Shown: positions 57,052-64,000 of the stretch, piece after piece
Numbering within the stretch: the first letter of the stretch is position 1
How the letters are laid out: every line of letters begins with the position of its first letter
Assembly: GCF_900112575.1 (NCBI RefSeq)
Contig: NZ_FOMH01000003.1
Coordinates: 186,001-250,000 of the forward strand
Length of the DNA stretch: 64,000 bases
Direction: 5' to 3'
DNA from: Flavobacterium phragmitis
GTDB lineage: Bacteria; Bacteroidota; Bacteroidia; Flavobacteriales; Flavobacteriaceae
The notes under the pieces: model-generated
Databases searched by the model: none
Seen by the model: only the letters and a program-made list of their open reading frames with translations
What the model was told of the DNA's origin: nothing
Position numbers and translations under genes: made by a program

Positions 57052-57843
57052 ATGTCAATTAACTTATTTGATTTAACAGGAAAAACAGCTTTAATTACAG
57101 GAGGAGTTCACGGATTAGGAATGGCTATGGCTAAAGGACTTGGACATGCGGGAGCAAAAATTGTAGTAAACGATCATTCTTCTCAAGAAGCTGTAAACAA
57201 TGCAATTGCAGAATACAAAGCTGAAGGAATTGAAGCCTACGGATACTTATTTGATGTGACCAATGAAAGTGCCGTGATTGAGGCAATTACTAAAATAGAA
57301 GCCGAAGTTGGTCCAATAGATATTCTAATCAACAATGCCGGAATTATCAAAAGAACCCCTATTATAGAAATGGAAGTTGCCGATTTTGAAGCGGTAATAA
57401 AAGTAGATTTAACGGGGCCTTTTATCGTTTCTAAAAATGTAGTAAAAGGAATGATCAATCGAGGTGGTGGGAAAATCATCAATATGTGCTCTATGATGAG
57501 CGAATTAGGAAGAGATTCTGTAAGTGCTTACGCATCTGCAAAAGGAGGTTTAAAAATGCTGACTAAAAACATGGCCACTGAATGGGCTAAATACAACATT
57601 CAAACCAACGGAATTGGTCCAGGTTATTTTGCAACTAGTCAAACAGCGCCAATTCGAGTAAATGGTCATCCGTTCAACGAATTTATTATGGGAAGAACTC
57701 CTGCTGGGCGTTGGGGAAATCCAGAAGATTTACAAGGAGCGGCTATCTTCTTGAGCTCAAAGGCCAGTGATTTTGTAAACGGACATGTTGTTTATGTTGA
57801 TGGCGGTATTTTGGCTACAATTGGAAAGCCTTCTAACGAATAA
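57052..57843 (+). CDS. kduD: 2-dehydro-3-deoxy-D-gluconate 5-dehydrogenase (SDR)
   Basis: A 263-residue short-chain dehydrogenase acting in the cytoplasm. It converts the 2,5-diketo acid from uronate breakdown to 2-keto-3-deoxygluconate. SDR motifs: TGGVHGLGMAMA (nucleotide binding), NNAG, and the Ser/Tyr/Lys triad in CSMMSELGRDSVSAYASAKGG (Tyr-x-x-x-Lys). The C-terminus (YFATSQTAPIRVNGHPFNEFIMGRTPAGRWG) is typical of KduD/gluconate 5-dehydrogenase. It is the last gene of the PUL, closed by a strong terminator. kduI, kdgK and kdgA are not in the window. Confidence 0.9.
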   Translation: MSINLFDLTGKTALITGGVHGLGMAMAKGLGHAGAKIVVNDHSSQEAVNNAIAEYKAEGIEAYGYLFDVTNESAVIEAITKIEAEVGPIDILINNAGIIKRTPIIEMEVADFEAVIKVDLTGPFIVSKNVVKGMINRGGGKIINMCSMMSELGRDSVSAYASAKGGLKMLTKNMATEWAKYNIQTNGIGPGYFATSQTAPIRVNGHPFNEFIMGRTPAGRWGNPEDLQGAAIFLSSKASDFVNGHVVYVDGGILATIGKPSNE

Positions 57844-57858
57844 TAGCGAATGCAACTT

Positions 57859-57911
57859 GATACATTAAAGTATTTAATTTGATTTTTATACTTTAATGTA
57901 TCAGCTTTTTA
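57859..57911 (+). terminator. Terminator at the end of the PUL
   Basis: GATACATTAAAGTA / TACTTTAATGTATC, a perfect 14-bp stem followed by T-rich sequence. Confidence 0.85.
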
Positions 57912-58089
57912 AACACTCCTTTTTACAGGATCATTTCGTTTTTAAATTTTTAATTTTCAACAAGATGAAAATTCAACAACGCTTCTGGAAAATTATATAA
58001 AATAATAAATTGTTTGAAGCAGTATTTTTAGGATAATCTAATTACAGAAATTAGAAATCATTAATTATTCATTATTTAAATTGATTACT

Positions 58090-58383
58090 ATGAGATCCGA
58101 AAATTATATGTCCGAAGAATTTACAAACGAAATGAATTCATACGAAGAACAATTACTACTAAATTATGATGATTATTTGGAAGGCGATTATACAAATAGA
58201 TTGACGGCTTCAAATCATTACAATCTAGAACTTGGGGAATTGGAAGATAATCTTGAATATGATTTTGATTCTGAATATGATGAAAATGATTGGGAAGAAG
58301 AAGAAGAAGAATCAGATGAAAGTATTGCAGGCGAATACGATAAAAATGAAGAAAAGCCTGGTGCTTTTGAAATGATAAGTTAA
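58090..58383 (+). CDS. Very acidic small protein
   Basis: A 97-residue protein if started at ATG 58090 (MRSENYMSEEFTNEMNSYEEQ); a TTG 9 nt upstream is less likely. It is dominated by Glu/Asp, with DENDWEEEEEESDESIAGEYD near the middle and no signal peptide or membrane helix. It is probably disordered. No family is recognised. It precedes a small lipoprotein gene by 6 nt on the same strand and may be co-transcribed. Confidence 0.55.
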   Translation: MRSENYMSEEFTNEMNSYEEQLLLNYDDYLEGDYTNRLTASNHYNLELGELEDNLEYDFDSEYDENDWEEEEEESDESIAGEYDKNEEKPGAFEMIS

Positions 58384-58389
58384 TAAAAC

Positions 58390-58866
58390 ATGAAAAATTT
58401 ATCACTGATTTTAATCTGCATTTTACTTTTTTCCTGCCAAAAAAAGGAAAATAATATTATTCCCAAAGAGGAAAAAAACATTATTTCTATTGATTCTTCC
58501 ACAACTATTGTTAAAGAGGAAAACAAACAAATAGGCGATACTATTTTTATGAACTTTAAAGATAATAAAGACCTCTTTTTAGCGGAAAGCAGTTTGGATT
58601 CTATAAATTCGAAAATATATGTCAAATTTAAGAATGAAGATGCAGCCGAATTAAAAGCAGAAATTTTACCTGCCAAAGGCAAAGGAAATATCCGTTTCAA
58701 TCAAATCATTTTACCTGATAACACTTCAGATGGTCCGTTTGGAATGGATTTAAAAATACCGTTAAAACAAAAAGGAAGTTATGTATTGGTAATTGGACAT
58801 TCTTTAATGGCTGAAAATCCCTATTATGGTAAATTTAAAATACAGCTTGAAGTAAAAAAAGAATAA
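58390..58866 (+). CDS. Small lipoprotein
   Basis: A 158-residue protein with a lipobox signal (MKNLSLILICILLFSC, Cys16) and a linker rich in Lys/Glu/Asn. The mature domain (GDTIFMNFKDNKDLFLAESSLDSINSKIYVKF) looks like a beta-sandwich. It may sit on the inner or outer membrane, facing the periplasm. I recognise no family. It follows the acidic protein by 6 nt and converges with the response regulator gene (7-bp gap, no terminator seen). Confidence 0.65.
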   Translation: MKNLSLILICILLFSCQKKENNIIPKEEKNIISIDSSTTIVKEENKQIGDTIFMNFKDNKDLFLAESSLDSINSKIYVKFKNEDAAELKAEILPAKGKGNIRFNQIILPDNTSDGPFGMDLKIPLKQKGSYVLVIGHSLMAENPYYGKFKIQLEVKKE

Positions 58867-58873
58867 TCTTTTT

Positions 58874-59338
58874 TTACTGATTTCCCTCGCAGATAAAAAT
58901 ATGATCCGGGTCACTTTCTTTTAAGTTAATTAAAGTCTCTCTTAAATTCGTTCCTAGATTAGAGGTGATTACCCGCAGCAATTGTTTTAAACCATTAAAA
59001 CTATTTGGCTTGACCAAATAACAAATAGACCCCAATTGGGAAGCCCTTTCGATATCATTTTTATGAGAAGAAGTCGAAATCATAATTACAGGTATGTCTT
59101 TATAAACAGGTTCATTTTTAACCAATTTAAGACAATCCCAGCCATTCATTACTGGCATATTAAGATCTAGAAAAATAAGCTGTGGTTTTTCGGTAATTTC
59201 ATTAAGTATCTTCCACGCTTCATTTCCATTTTCTGCACAGTGGCAGGTAATATTTTCATTTATTTCTTCTAGTGCCTCACAAAACATTTCGGTGTCATCC
59301 GTGTCGTCGTCAGCCAGTAAAATTATTTTTTTGCTCAT
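58874..59338 (-). CDS. CheY-like response regulator
   Basis: A 154-residue single receiver domain with no output domain. The phosphorylation site lies in LIFLDLNMPVMNGWD (Asp about residue 57), with the acidic pair in LLADDDTDD and the conserved Lys in YLVKPNSF. It is 2 nt from the upstream histidine kinase gene, so the two form an operon. Lacking a DNA-binding part, it may shuttle phosphate or act by protein contact, as in phytochrome/Rcp-type pairs. Confidence 0.92.
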   Translation of the reverse strand: MSKKIILLADDDTDDTEMFCEALEEINENITCHCAENGNEAWKILNEITEKPQLIFLDLNMPVMNGWDCLKLVKNEPVYKDIPVIMISTSSHKNDIERASQLGSICYLVKPNSFNGLKQLLRVITSNLGTNLRETLINLKESDPDHIFICEGNQ

Positions 59339-59340
59339 AC

Positions 59341-62031
59341 TTAAATTCCATTATCTTGTTGCTTTAAAGGAAGCTTTATTGTAAACACCGCTCCTGCATA
59401 AGGTCTTCCAACCGCTGCAATACTTCCTCCGTGCCGCTCCACTATTTTTTTACAAAGTGACAATCCCAAACCTGTTCCTTCGTAAACATCTTTAGAGTTA
59501 AGCCTTGTAAAAGTTTCAAAAATTTGTGCAGACTGCTCATTTTCAAAACCAATTCCATTATCCTCAACCGTCATTAGGGCAATCACTTTTTGATTCTCCA
59601 TTATTATCTTTGAGGATATTGTAATCTTAGGCGGCACGCCATTTTTAGCAAATTTAATAGAATTATTAATCAAATTATAAAAAAGCTGATACAACAATAC
59701 CAAAGCTCCTTCCAGCTTTGGCAAGTCATTATAATGAATTTCTCCTTTTGTATTCTGTAAAGAGACTTCTAAATCACTCTCAATATTTTTCAAAACATCA
59801 TTAAGATCCACCAATGTAGCCTTTTGTAAATTGGCATTAATCTTAGAATACATTAAAACCCCATCAATCATATTAAACATACGATCTGCTGCAACATGAA
59901 TTCTTCCAATAAATCTCGCTGCCGACTCATCTAGTTTACCTTCCAGATGTTCTTCCAATCTGCTGGTAAACGTTTTTATCTTTCGCACCGGTTCTTTTAA
60001 GTCGTGTGATGCCACATGGGCAAACTGTTGCAAATCTTCATTAGATCGCTGTAATTCTTTCGTTCTATCTGCTACGAGGCTTTCCAATTTTTCGGTAATT
60101 GTTTTTTGTTCGTGTATGTCTGTACAAGTACCAAACCATCGTACAATAACTCCCGTTTTATCACGTATTGGAACTGCTTTACTTAAAAACCAGCGATACA
60201 GCCCTGTATTTTTATTTTCTAATCGAAATTCCAACTGATAACTGGTACCGCTTTGTACACTTATATACCACGTTTCGAGTACTGGCAATACATCATCACG
60301 GTGGAGCATTGGTACCCAGCTTTCATCTCCAAATTTTTCTTCTTCCAATCCAGTATATTCATACCAGCGTTTATTGTAATAATCCACACAACCATCTGGT
60401 TTTGCTGTCCAAATTACTTGCGGTACTAAATCTGCCAGCTGGCGGAATTTTTCCTCACTGTCTTTGATGATTTGCTGTACCTCTTTTTGAGAAGAAATAT
60501 CGCCCGCAGCACCAAACCATTCAATTATATTGTTTTGATCATCTAAAATAGGAATCGCTCTCGAAAACGTCCAACCTAAAGTACCATCTGGTTTTAAGGC
60601 TCTATGCTCCATCTCAAATATTTTTTTATTTGTAATGGCATCAGCAATAAGGCTTAAAGCTTTTTCTTGGTCTTCGATATAGATAAACTTATCAATCCAG
60701 TTCAACACAACATCGCCTTCGTCTGAAAGCAAATCAATTCCTTCTAGATTACGCATTACGGTCCAATCGGCATTCATTCGATACACAAAATCAGATGAAG
60801 CATTAACCAAAACACGGAAACGGTTTTCACTCTCTTCCATTTTTTTGCGCGCCACAACCTGTTCTGTAACATCAACGGCTACTTGAATCATTCCAGTTAT
60901 CTTTCCATCTTCAATCAACGGACGATAAGCCAGATTATAATAATAGTCGCGCATTACTCCTGTTCTGTTATGCTGTACCAGAACTTCGCTTTGATCAAAA
61001 GGAGTTCCTTCGTTATACACATTTTGAACCTGAGTCCAAACGTATTGCCCTTTTAATTCGGGCAAAACATCAATCAACGGCATTCCGATAATTTCCTCTC
61101 CACGCCCAATCATGGCGAGCATGTGTTTATTGATCTGCTTGATAACCAAATCATCACCCATCAAAACTAAAGTCGGTGAAGGAGTTTGATCAATCATGGA
61201 TCTTAAAATCGCTTCACTTTCTTCAATTTTTTTACTTGCCAAAAGCTGTTGTTCCTCGGCTTGTTTTATTTCTGTAATATCACGAGTTGTTCCAGCAATT
61301 GCTTCCACTTCACCCTCTTCATTAAAAACAGGAGCAAAAATATAGTCATAAACTCTCTTTCCTAGTTCAGCATGCGGAAAAGACACCGTTCCCCTGATTA
61401 TTTTTTTAGAAGCGACTACTTCATCTATTTCTCTTTCATGCATTGCTGCATGCCATTCTTCGTATCCGTTATCTCGCAATCCTTTTCCAATAGCATCTTC
61501 AGCAGATTTTCCCCACATGGTGAGTAAAGCCTTGTTTGCATAAGTAAATTTATAAGAAAGGTCAAAAACATATACCAAATCTGGAGTTGTATTGGTAATG
61601 GAATGATAAAATCGAGTTTGTTTTTCAGCAGTTTCCAAAGCACTCTTCAGCGCTATTTCTGTCTTTTTTCTTTTGGTTAAATTTTCTGTAGTAACAATCA
61701 ATAACTCTCCTTGTTTTACCAGTGAAAATCTGTACCAATATTTTAAGCCGTTGATGGTGTATCTGCATTCAAAATCTGATGCAATACCGGTTGATGCTGT
61801 ATGAATAAATTTTTCCAGAATGCCATTTTCTTTTATCCCTGGAAAAACTTCGCTATAAAATCTGCTTTTATAGTTTAAATCGTTAATCTGCTTTAATGCT
61901 GCAGCATTTAAAAACAATATCGAAAAGTCTGTAATCTCTTGATGATCATATACAGATTGAAGTACGGCAATGCCATTGGCTGTTGAGTCAAAAATAGTCT
62001 GAAATAAATTTTGATTCTCTGTTAACTCCAT
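59341..62031 (-). CDS. Multi-PAS sensor histidine kinase
   Basis: An 896-residue soluble-looking sensor kinase with no clear membrane helix. About five or six PAS/PAC units occupy residues 1-650 (for example FYNKRWYEYTGLEEEKFGDESW with VVRWFGTCTDIHEQK, and IEWFGAAGDISSQK). The dimerisation/phosphoacceptor segment is ASHDLKEPVRKI (His676), the phytochrome-like form of the H box. The ATPase domain has LINNSIKFAKNG, VEDNGIGFE and GTGLGLSLCKKI. The input signal is unknown. It is co-transcribed with the CheY-like regulator below. Confidence 0.92.
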   Translation of the reverse strand: MELTENQNLFQTIFDSTANGIAVLQSVYDHQEITDFSILFLNAAALKQINDLNYKSRFYSEVFPGIKENGILEKFIHTASTGIASDFECRYTINGLKYWYRFSLVKQGELLIVTTENLTKRKKTEIALKSALETAEKQTRFYHSITNTTPDLVYVFDLSYKFTYANKALLTMWGKSAEDAIGKGLRDNGYEEWHAAMHEREIDEVVASKKIIRGTVSFPHAELGKRVYDYIFAPVFNEEGEVEAIAGTTRDITEIKQAEEQQLLASKKIEESEAILRSMIDQTPSPTLVLMGDDLVIKQINKHMLAMIGRGEEIIGMPLIDVLPELKGQYVWTQVQNVYNEGTPFDQSEVLVQHNRTGVMRDYYYNLAYRPLIEDGKITGMIQVAVDVTEQVVARKKMEESENRFRVLVNASSDFVYRMNADWTVMRNLEGIDLLSDEGDVVLNWIDKFIYIEDQEKALSLIADAITNKKIFEMEHRALKPDGTLGWTFSRAIPILDDQNNIIEWFGAAGDISSQKEVQQIIKDSEEKFRQLADLVPQVIWTAKPDGCVDYYNKRWYEYTGLEEEKFGDESWVPMLHRDDVLPVLETWYISVQSGTSYQLEFRLENKNTGLYRWFLSKAVPIRDKTGVIVRWFGTCTDIHEQKTITEKLESLVADRTKELQRSNEDLQQFAHVASHDLKEPVRKIKTFTSRLEEHLEGKLDESAARFIGRIHVAADRMFNMIDGVLMYSKINANLQKATLVDLNDVLKNIESDLEVSLQNTKGEIHYNDLPKLEGALVLLYQLFYNLINNSIKFAKNGVPPKITISSKIIMENQKVIALMTVEDNGIGFENEQSAQIFETFTRLNSKDVYEGTGLGLSLCKKIVERHGGSIAAVGRPYAGAVFTIKLPLKQQDNGI

Positions 62032-62259
62032 TGTTCCGCTTACTGTATAAAAAAGTACCGTTAGTTTTTAAATTGCCCAGTCAAACACGGCTAAATTTGA
62101 TTTTGAATTGCCTTTTCAGCTAGTGAAAAAGAGATGCTCACTGCCTTTTGTAAAAGCTAATATAATTAATTTTATTACATGTAATAAATTATTTGCAAAC
62201 GTATTGAACGCCACTTTTGGATCCTATTTCTAAGTAAGAATTAATAAAGGTTAAATCTG

Positions 62260-63036
62260 TCATTTTTTAGGAAGCAAATCATCTAAATCTGACAAAGTAT
62301 AAAATTTAAGATCATTAAGCTTCATATAACGGCAGACAAATTCTAAAGTTTCGATTTTTGTCTGATAATTTTCAGTTACTTCTTTAACTGGTTTATGACT
62401 GCATAGAATTAAAATTTTATTGTGTTTTTTAGCGTAATCCAGTAATTCTAAAAGATACGGAATACTAAAATGAATATGACTGTTATCAATATCAAAAGCA
62501 AAGACAATTTTTGAATTATTAAAATAACTGTCTTGCTTTTCTGGAAGTTCGCCTCCAAAAGCTCTTCCTCGAATAATTTTAAAATCTGGAGACAGCGCTT
62601 TATCCAGTTCATCAGATCTTTCGCCGTACGGATAAGCAAAAGAAGTTACATTGAAACCTTTCTTTTTCATCGAAACAATCATAGGATTTATTTCTTGTTG
62701 CATGTAGGCATCTATTCCGTTTTGCTGCACAAATTTTACAGCGTTGTAATGATGATAACCGTGGCCTGCAATTTCGTGCCCGTATTTTTGCATTTCGAGA
62801 AGCTTTTTAATTTCAGGAGCTCCAATAGAGTCTATTCGGCAGACATTAAAAGTAGCTCTCCAATTATACTTTTTCAAAGCATTATCAGCTTCTGCCCATT
62901 CATCGACATAAGCATCGTCAAAAGATAAAATTACACCTGCTTTGTACGGTTTTGGTACTGGTTTTTCTTTTTTGTTATCACAGGAAAAAATAGTTAAAAA
63001 CATTAAAAAGAACATTGTTCTAATAAATACCTTCAT
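62260..63036 (-). CDS. Polysaccharide deacetylase (NodB-type) lipoprotein
   Basis: A 258-residue carbohydrate esterase-4-like protein. The lipobox signal is MKVFIRTMFFLMFLTIFSC (Cys19). NodB-like metal motifs are seen as LSFDDAYVDEW (Asp pair) and GHEIAGHGYHHYN (HxxxH-type), and later YPYGERSDE. It may remove acetyl groups from cell-wall or exported glycans, or be a non-catalytic relative. The neighbours do not suggest a pathway. Confidence 0.85.
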   Translation of the reverse strand: MKVFIRTMFFLMFLTIFSCDNKKEKPVPKPYKAGVILSFDDAYVDEWAEADNALKKYNWRATFNVCRIDSIGAPEIKKLLEMQKYGHEIAGHGYHHYNAVKFVQQNGIDAYMQQEINPMIVSMKKKGFNVTSFAYPYGERSDELDKALSPDFKIIRGRAFGGELPEKQDSYFNNSKIVFAFDIDNSHIHFSIPYLLELLDYAKKHNKILILCSHKPVKEVTENYQTKIETLEFVCRYMKLNDLKFYTLSDLDDLLPKK

Positions 63037-63224
63037 AAAGTGCTTTGATTAAAATGAAACTTCAACTGTGCTTTTGTAGAATAGAATATCTCAAATATAA
63101 AAATTTTTGCGCTCTTTTACTTACCCTTTTTGAATTAACCAAACAAAATATTACTGCTGTTTTTATAGTCCAAAATACTATACTTTTAATTATTTTTATA
63201 GTATCATAATTTCGTACTCATCCA

Positions 63225-64000
63225 ATGATAATCAAGAAAAAAACTAATTGGTTCAAAATGCTTTTTGAGTGGAACGGTTCCGTTTTACCACAATTACTTC
63301 CAAGACTTCTCTTATTACTGTTGTTTTCTCTTGTGGTCGTCTATTTTAAAGCTTTTTTATTAGAACATAATCTGCATATCAATCCGGCCGCTTTTACTTT
63401 ATTTGGAATAACGCTTGCTATATTTCTTGGTTTCAGAAACAATGTAAGTTATGACCGTTTTTGGGAAGGAAGAAAACTCTGGGGCGCACTCCTCAATGAT
63501 ACCCGTTCCCTTACCAGACAAAGCATTTCGCTTATTAATGATAAAGAATATGAAACGAAACGCGATGAGTTCATCAATCTTCTGATCGCCTTTGTTTACA
63601 GTTTGAAGCATCAATTGAGACATACCAATGCTGAACAAGATTTAAAACGGTTACTTGAAAATGAATTTGCCGAAAGTTTAAAAGAAGTTCGTTACAAACC
63701 TATCATCATTTTAAGAGAACTCGGAAATTGGATTAAAAAAGCAAAAGCAGACGGTAAAATTGACAGCGTTACTCAATTGGCTTTTGAAGAAAATCTGAAC
63801 AAACTTTCGGATATTGTAGGCGGATGCGAACGAATTGCCAGCACTCCTATTCCTTATACTTATAGTGTATTATTGCACCGCACCGTTTATATTTATTGTT
63901 TTATGCTTCCATTTGGATTTGTTGAAACATTAGGCTGGATTACTCCATTTATAATTGTATTTATTGCCTATACTTTTGTTGCCCTCGAAGCTATTGCCGA
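63225..64000 (+). CDS. Bestrophin-family channel protein, 3' end outside window
   Basis: An open frame starts at ATG 63225 and runs to the window edge (258 full codons). The sequence starts MIIKKKTNWFKMLFEWNGSV and shows bestrophin/UPF0187 features: an N-terminal helix, LGITL-type TM2 (TLFGITLAIFLGFRNNVSYDRFWEGRKLWG, with the conserved RxxYDRFWEGRxLWG), and STPIPYTYSVLLHR (the family's PxPxxY region). Bacterial homologues form pentameric ion channels. About 30-50 C-terminal residues are missing here. Confidence 0.88.
   Translation, partial: MIIKKKTNWFKMLFEWNGSVLPQLLPRLLLLLLFSLVVVYFKAFLLEHNLHINPAAFTLFGITLAIFLGFRNNVSYDRFWEGRKLWGALLNDTRSLTRQSISLINDKEYETKRDEFINLLIAFVYSLKHQLRHTNAEQDLKRLLENEFAESLKEVRYKPIIILRELGNWIKKAKADGKIDSVTQLAFEENLNKLSDIVGGCERIASTPIPYTYSVLLHRTVYIYCFMLPFGFVETLGWITPFIIVFIAYTFVALEAIA

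Noticed and set aside
63399..63638. 79-residue minus-strand ORF
   Set aside because: It is the antisense shadow of the bestrophin-like gene, which has clear family motifs.
1..64000. CRISPR, prophage, transposase, tRNA or rRNA
   Set aside because: Looked for on both strands; no regular spaced repeats, transposase, capsid, integrase or cloverleaf other than tmRNA was seen.

Overview
The window is AT-rich chromosomal DNA from a Bacteroidota member, most likely a Flavobacterium or close relative. The evidence is: promoters of the Bacteroidota type (TAnnTTTG) just upstream of many genes, with no Shine-Dalgarno motifs; a SusC/SusD pair; a hybrid two-component (HTCS) regulator; a type IX secretion (T9SS) C-terminal sorting domain; and a tmRNA whose tag reads GENNYALAA. 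There are no tRNAs, rRNAs, insertion sequences, integrases, prophage genes or CRISPR arrays.

Layout. 1-28 kb is ordinary core genome: a LETM1-like protein (cut by the window edge), a SulP transporter with a beta-carbonic anhydrase, divergent dps/oxyR, mnmD, ilvE, a MazG-like pyrophosphohydrolase, an ECF sigma operon (sigma factor, putative anti-sigma, Spy-like periplasmic protein), a BNR/YCF48-like protein, an Arg/Asn/Ser-rich lipoprotein, kup, an RsmB-type rRNA methyltransferase, menE with a CPBP protease, an ArsC-like protein, a TonB-dependent receptor, fumC, a saccharopine/alanine-dehydrogenase-like enzyme, a serine hydrolase lipoprotein and ssrA (tmRNA).

29.1-57.8 kb, immediately 3' of ssrA, is a complete polysaccharide utilisation locus (PUL) for a uronic-acid polysaccharide. 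All of its genes lie on the + strand: GH88 unsaturated glucuronyl hydrolase; a 1203-residue multidomain T9SS-exported lyase of the heparin-lyase-I/glucuronan-lyase type; a PL12-like heparinase II/III; SusC; SusD; a ROK sugar kinase; an MFS transporter; a sulfatase; two tandem DUF4962/heparinase II/III (PL15-like) lyases; an HTCS sensor-regulator; a DUF4861 protein; and KduD. The mix of PL12-, PL13/20- and PL15-like lyases with GH88, a sulfatase and a ROK kinase resembles the heparin/heparan sulfate PUL of Bacteroides thetaiotaomicron. A heparin/heparan-sulfate-like, heparosan-like or other glucuronate-containing substrate is therefore the best guess. In outline: outer-membrane lyases cut the chain, SusCD imports the pieces, periplasmic lyases, sulfatase and GH88 finish them, MFS takes up the sugars, ROK phosphorylates the hexosamine and KduD acts on the uronate.

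The most interesting signal is regulatory. An 18-bp element occurs upstream of GH88, susC and the sulfatase gene, each time exactly 20 nt before a -7-like box. At susC, the sulfatase and (weakly) the ROK gene it is part of a tandem direct repeat with a 21-bp period. This is what an AraC-type dimer would be expected to bind, so it is proposed as the operator of the HTCS encoded inside the locus. The susC promoter also gives a leader of about 350 nt containing a 33-codon upstream ORF.

57.8-64 kb returns to general functions: a very acidic small protein, a small lipoprotein, a CheY-like regulator paired with a multi-PAS histidine kinase, a polysaccharide deacetylase lipoprotein, and the start of a bestrophin-family channel gene that runs off the window.
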